Positions 60,494-64,000 of a stretch of DNA of 64,000 nucleotides are shown here, piece after piece. A program made the position numbers and the translations under genes. The stretch spans positions 62,001 to 126,000 of the forward strand of contig SRZB01000004.1 in NCBI GenBank assembly GCA_004793585.1, written 5' to 3'. This stretch comes from Hominisplanchenecus murintestinalis (GTDB lineage: Bacteria; Bacillota; Clostridia; Lachnospirales; Lachnospiraceae). Positions within the stretch are counted from its first letter, which is position 1; every line of letters starts with the position of its first letter. The notes beneath the pieces are model-generated. The model was not told where the DNA came from. It ran no database searches and saw nothing but the letters and a program-made list of their open reading frames with translations.

Positions 60494-62598
60494 TTCCCCC
60501 TGCCTTTCTTCGCCGGAAATTCCAGCCTGAAATTCACATATTTTCCCCCTGTATCATCCAGCAGCACCACCGCGTCATAGGTCTTTCCCGTCTTTTCGCT
60601 GTAAAGCCCGGACACGGAAACGCGGCCCTCTTTCAGAAGGGCCGCCGCCACAGACTTTGTAATGCTCTTTTTCTTACTGGAAAAGAATTTGTTATCTTTC
60701 CAGAGTGCAAAGGCACAATCCCGGTTATCACAGAAGAATCCTTTTTTGCCCTCATACACCGTGCTGGCGCAGCGGGGACAGGTGCCGACAGCTTCACGCC
60801 CGTTTTCTTTCGCATCCGGGAACAGCCCGGCAAACCGTTCCTCCGGCGCGGTATGTTCTCTGACGAGCGCCCGGATCATATCTGCAATCCCATCCATGAA
60901 GTCTTTTGCCGGGACCCCGCCGCGCTCCACCTGTTTCAGCATGGATTCCCATTCTGCGGTGAGCATGGGCGATTTGATGTTATCCGGCAGGACCAAAATC
61001 AGGTTCGTGCCTTTTTCCGTGGGGATAAGCTGCTTTTTCTTCCGCTGCACAAAACCGGCAGATACCAGCTTTTCCAGCGTGGCGGCACGGGTAGCCGGCG
61101 TACCTAAACCTTTGCGCTCGGCATCCTCCGGCATATCCCCGGTGCCCGCCGTTTCCATAGCCGCCAGAAGGGAATCCTCCGTATAGTGCTTCGGCGGGGA
61201 TGTCTTGCCTTCCCGGACGCCGGCAGACACCTTTTCAAAGGTCTGGCCCTCCTGCAGCGGAGGCAGGGCAGCATCTTCACTTTCTTTTTCTTCCGTCTTA
61301 GACTGTTTCAGGCCCATGCGGTGAAGGCGTTCCACTTCCTTCCATCCTGTCTGCAGCACGGTTTTTCCCTTTGCCGTGAAGGAATGGCCCCGGCAGTCCA
61401 GAACCGCTGTTACCGCCTCAAACCGGTGGGCCTGGGCCGTGGCAGAAAGGAGCCTTGCGGCAATCAGCGTCAGTACATCCCGCTCCCCGGAAGGAAGCTC
61501 CGATAAATCCGTCCGGGTAATCTCCACCGTAGGGATAATCGCGTGATGGTCGGTGACTTTGCTGCCATCCGTCACACGGCCAATATCCGGTTCCCCGGCG
61601 CATCCCTTCCCAAAGGGCGTATTGCCCCGTAGCCAGAGGACCAGGGAAGCGGCGGTTGCCTGCATATCCTCCGTCAGATACTGGCTGTCCGTCCGGGGAT
61701 AGGTCGCCAGTTTTTTCTCATAAAGCGACTGCACATAGTCAAGGGTCTGCTGAGCCGTATAACCATAAATGCGGTTACATTCCCGCTGTAAGGTTGTCAG
61801 ATCGTACAGGCGGGGCGGCTGTACCGTCTTGGCCTGCTTTTCCACGGACAGCACCGAAGCGGCCTGCCCGTCACTTTCCATACGGATTTTTTCAGCCCCC
61901 GCCTTATCCGGCAGCTTTTCGCCGGAGGCAGTAAAGCCGCCGCAGGTGATTTCCGGCACATAAAAGGGGCTGCTTGTAAATGCCTGAATATCCGCCTCCC
62001 GCCGTACCAAAAGCGCCAGCGTTGGCGACATTACCCGCCCCACATTCAGCGTCGTGCCATACAGGACGGAGAAAAGCCGGGTGGCGTTAATGCCGATCAG
62101 CCAGTCAGCCCCGGCCCGGCAGACCGCCGCGTCATAGAGCTTATCGTAGTCGCTGCCAGGACGCAGGTGTTCAAAGCCGTCCCGGATTGCCGCATCCTCC
62201 ATACTGGAAATCCAGAGGCGTTCCATTGGTTTGCTGCATCCGGCATATTGATAGACAAGACGGAAGATCAGCTCGCCCTCACGTCCGGCGTCGGTACCAC
62301 ACACCACAGAATCCACCCGTTTGTCTTTCATCAGCCGGCACAGAAGGTCAAGCTGCTTTTTCTTATCCTTCGGCACTCCGTATTTCCATTCTTCCGGCAG
62401 GATCGGCAGATCGCCATAACGCCATCTGGCATACTGTTCTCCGTAAGCCTCCGGCTGCGCAAGCTCCAGAAGGTGCCCCACGCACCAGCTTACCAGATAA
62501 CCGCCGCCCTCCATGTAGCCGTCTTTTTTCTCATTCGCGCCCAGGACCGCCGCCAGCGATATGGCGACGGAGGGCTTTTCTGCAATTACTAACTTCAA
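60490..62598 (-). CDS. topB: DNA topoisomerase III
   Basis: 702 residues from a TTG at 62598, eight bases after AGGAGG. Type IA topoisomerase that passes single strands and may resolve transfer intermediates. Toprim domain with MKLVIAEKPSVA and GTDAGREGELIFR, active-site Tyr in LATYPRTDSQYL near residue 305, and a C-terminal zinc-ribbon domain (CPRCASTVYEGKKGFFCDNRDC). This plasmid/element form of TopB is a regular member of Tn1549/CTn-like mobilisation regions. Confidence 0.95.
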   Translation of the reverse strand: MKLVIAEKPSVAISLAAVLGANEKKDGYMEGGGYLVSWCVGHLLELAQPEAYGEQYARWRYGDLPILPEEWKYGVPKDKKKQLDLLCRLMKDKRVDSVVCGTDAGREGELIFRLVYQYAGCSKPMERLWISSMEDAAIRDGFEHLRPGSDYDKLYDAAVCRAGADWLIGINATRLFSVLYGTTLNVGRVMSPTLALLVRREADIQAFTSSPFYVPEITCGGFTASGEKLPDKAGAEKIRMESDGQAASVLSVEKQAKTVQPPRLYDLTTLQRECNRIYGYTAQQTLDYVQSLYEKKLATYPRTDSQYLTEDMQATAASLVLWLRGNTPFGKGCAGEPDIGRVTDGSKVTDHHAIIPTVEITRTDLSELPSGERDVLTLIAARLLSATAQAHRFEAVTAVLDCRGHSFTAKGKTVLQTGWKEVERLHRMGLKQSKTEEKESEDAALPPLQEGQTFEKVSAGVREGKTSPPKHYTEDSLLAAMETAGTGDMPEDAERKGLGTPATRAATLEKLVSAGFVQRKKKQLIPTEKGTNLILVLPDNIKSPMLTAEWESMLKQVERGGVPAKDFMDGIADMIRALVREHTAPEERFAGLFPDAKENGREAVGTCPRCASTVYEGKKGFFCDNRDCAFALWKDNKFFSSKKKSITKSVAAALLKEGRVSVSGLYSEKTGKTYDAVVLLDDTGGKYVNFRLEFPAKKGRGK

Positions 62599-62729
62599 TG
62601 TCCAGACCTCCTTTGCATTTCCTCAAATTCTTCGTCCGCCTGCTTTCCCGTCTGCAAAAGGCACATCAGCACAACGCCGGCAGACATCCCTCCTGTGAAT
62701 GTAAGAAAGTGTGTAATCATGTTCCACAT
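62595..62729 (-). CDS. DUF3789-type membrane peptide
   Basis: 44 residues, with GGAGG before the ATG at 62729. It reads MWNMITHFLTFTGGMSAGVVLMCLLQ, one hydrophobic segment, then a polar tail QADEEFEEMQRRSGH. This is the DUF3789 pattern, small peptides found directly upstream of topB in these elements. Its stop overlaps the topB start. Function unknown. Confidence 0.78.
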   Translation of the reverse strand: MWNMITHFLTFTGGMSAGVVLMCLLQTGKQADEEFEEMQRRSGH

Positions 62730-62867
62730 AAAAATCGCCTCCTTTTTGGTATAAAAAAGAGCGAGGACATTTATAGCCTTCGCTCTTAATTTCAGATATT
62801 CAATTATTTAAGTAAATTATATGTTTACGGCAAAATCAACAATACCATCAATGCCATAAACTGGAAT

Positions 62868-63470
62868 TTATCCTATTGCCTTTTTCATCCAACTATCTAA
62901 AAAGGCAAGTTGTTCATCTGTATGAAACCAATGCTCCCCATTTTCCATTACAGTAAGATGTGTATTGTGATTACTAATAAATTCATTTACTGTTTGGCGA
63001 GATATGAGGTTATCATTTTCTGCATATAGAATTTCTGTGGGAACATTCCATATTATAGGATTTTCCCTAACAAAGCATAAATATTTCCACGATAATGTTT
63101 CCCCAAAATCCGTAGGGATTTCTCCCTTCTCACGCAAATCCTTCTCTGATACATTTGCCCAACTCATCATGTCAAGTATAAGACGTTCCATGTCAAGTAC
63201 AGGCGATATAAATAAAGCCTTTGCAATATCACAATCTTGCAATGTGTGCATTGCAAAATAAGCGCCTATACTGTTTGCAATCAAATAAATACAGTCATAT
63301 CTTTCGCAAACCTTGTCATAAACCGATTGAATTTGATTTTGCACAATCCACGGAAGATAGTCATTGTACTCTATGCCAATCATATCAGAACCCAAACAAT
63401 TTTTCTTGTACTGTTCAGCTTCCAAATGGCTTCCACCTTTTCCGTGAATATATAAAATTACTTTTTTCAT
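62868..63470 (-). CDS. Small alpha/beta hydrolase
   Basis: 200 residues. The fold starts KKVILYIHGKGGSHLEAEQY (oxyanion HG). The nucleophile elbow is IANSIGAYF (A-N-S-I-G instead of G-x-S-x-G), with acid YAENDNL and His in NGEHWFHTDEQ. A serine hydrolase of the short esterase type; the substrate is unknown. Lower GC than the mobilisation genes next to it. This is cargo, and marks where the conserved mobilisation order is broken. Confidence 0.82.
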   Translation of the reverse strand: MKKVILYIHGKGGSHLEAEQYKKNCLGSDMIGIEYNDYLPWIVQNQIQSVYDKVCERYDCIYLIANSIGAYFAMHTLQDCDIAKALFISPVLDMERLILDMMSWANVSEKDLREKGEIPTDFGETLSWKYLCFVRENPIIWNVPTEILYAENDNLISRQTVNEFISNHNTHLTVMENGEHWFHTDEQLAFLDSWMKKAIG

Positions 63471-63497
63471 AATATCACCTCTACAAAAAATTCCGAT

Positions 63498-63992
63498 TTA
63501 TATAATAGATACGATGTAAATAATGCACGAAGATAAAAGAGAAATCACAACTCCCAGTATAATTCCCTTAATACCGCCTTTAACATGGAATAAATAATTT
63601 TTGTATTCTTTATCCATATCTTCTGTTCCAGCTATTCTTAATTTTTTACTATGACAGAACACGCCAATATCAAGCACAATTACATCAAAGAGATTAACCG
63701 CAAGGAATAAGATAAACACATGTAAAAACGCTCTTTGAAAAGTTTTAGCTCCTGAAAAATAGGCGACTGCTGAAAAAAGTGTAATACATACAAAGACAGC
63801 AATGAGTTTCTTTAATATGTGTTTTTTTTCAGTCCTTTTTATAGAATTTTTATATTCTGGCAAAGACTCTACTCTTTTTCTAATTTCTGGAGGGTAAGAC
63901 ATAATATATTTAACTGGGTCTTTATACTGTGTAGACAATACAATTACTGCAAAAATTATACAAGTAATCATACATTCTATTACCAAAAGCAT
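63498..63992 (-). CDS. Four-helix membrane protein, at the window edge
   Basis: 164 residues from the ATG at 63992. An earlier start outside the window cannot be excluded, and the ribosome site is not visible. Hydrophobic segments lie at about 2-20, 62-80, 88-108 and 143-163, with a basic cytosolic stretch KNSIKRTEKKHILKK between the first two. Not recognised. Same strand as the hydrolase, 27 bases upstream of it. Confidence 0.6.
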   Translation of the reverse strand: MLLVIECMITCIIFAVIVLSTQYKDPVKYIMSYPPEIRKRVESLPEYKNSIKRTEKKHILKKLIAVFVCITLFSAVAYFSGAKTFQRAFLHVFILFLAVNLFDVIVLDIGVFCHSKKLRIAGTEDMDKEYKNYLFHVKGGIKGIILGVVISLLSSCIIYIVSII

Positions 63993-64000
63993 AGTCACTC

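Noticed and set aside
1..64000. tRNA or rRNA genes
   Set aside because: No cloverleaf-type sequence with a T-loop GTTCGA box and CCA-compatible acceptor was seen on either strand by eye. A covariance-model scan would be needed to exclude them formally.

Overview
The window looks like a Lachnospiraceae-type (Clostridia) gut Firmicute chromosome carrying a large stack of mobile DNA. The taxonomic reading rests on the guaA, dus, birA and ornithine carbamoyltransferase neighbourhood, strong AGGAGG ribosome sites, and gene families typical of Clostridia integrative elements. It is an inference from gene content, not a search result.

Layout. (1) 1-6715, chromosomal backbone, all on the plus strand: the 3' part of ornithine carbamoyltransferase, a small membrane protein, birA, a small unknown gene, dusB, an HtrA-like protease and guaA. 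(2) 6716-8899, the left end of an integrative element next to the guaA 3' end: a Xre-type regulator, an excisionase and a tyrosine integrase cut off just after its HxxR motif. (3) 8900-15182, the left end of a second element: three abutting large serine recombinases, a DUF6870-like gene, a GC-rich non-coding stretch and a small sigma factor. (4) 15650-20344, cargo: a winged-helix protein without a receiver, a double-receiver protein without an output domain, a methyltransferase and several small genes. (5) 20426-42215, a peptide-sensing ABC system: one ATPase, three FtsX-type permeases that all begin MTWPFENDTS, and a BceS/BceR-like two-component pair. An 11.5-kb element (about 26030-37538) has split one permease gene. 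That nested element carries its own two-component/ABC-2 module, a truncated RepA, MobC, a serine recombinase, an IS4-family insertion sequence and a family of short palindromes. (6) 42216-45241, a GntR/ABC (Ytr-like) operon between fragments of older genes. (7) 45309-52922, a second antimicrobial-peptide-type system: response regulator, kinase, two paralogous lipoproteins, two MacB-like permeases, an ATPase and a small membrane protein. (8) 53077-62729, a mobilisation block: a broken and an intact MOBP-type relaxase, MobC, CD1845-type, DUF3849-type and cysteine-rich proteins, several unknown accessory proteins, topoisomerase III and a DUF3789-type peptide. (9) 62868-64000, a small alpha/beta hydrolase and a membrane protein running to the window edge.

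How the parts fit. Four minus-strand promoters (before 16982, 23756, 37833 and 42215) share a compound site made of AAATGTCCG and GAAATGTTACA. This ties the double-receiver gene, the ATPase operon and the two other permeases into one predicted regulon. The receiver functions are spread over two proteins: one has two receiver domains with complementary defects, the other has only a winged helix. This split regulator plus the three-permease, one-ATPase transporter is the most unusual system in the window. Rejoining the split permease at a shared GAAAA restores a single open frame, so the nested insertion can be read almost to the base.
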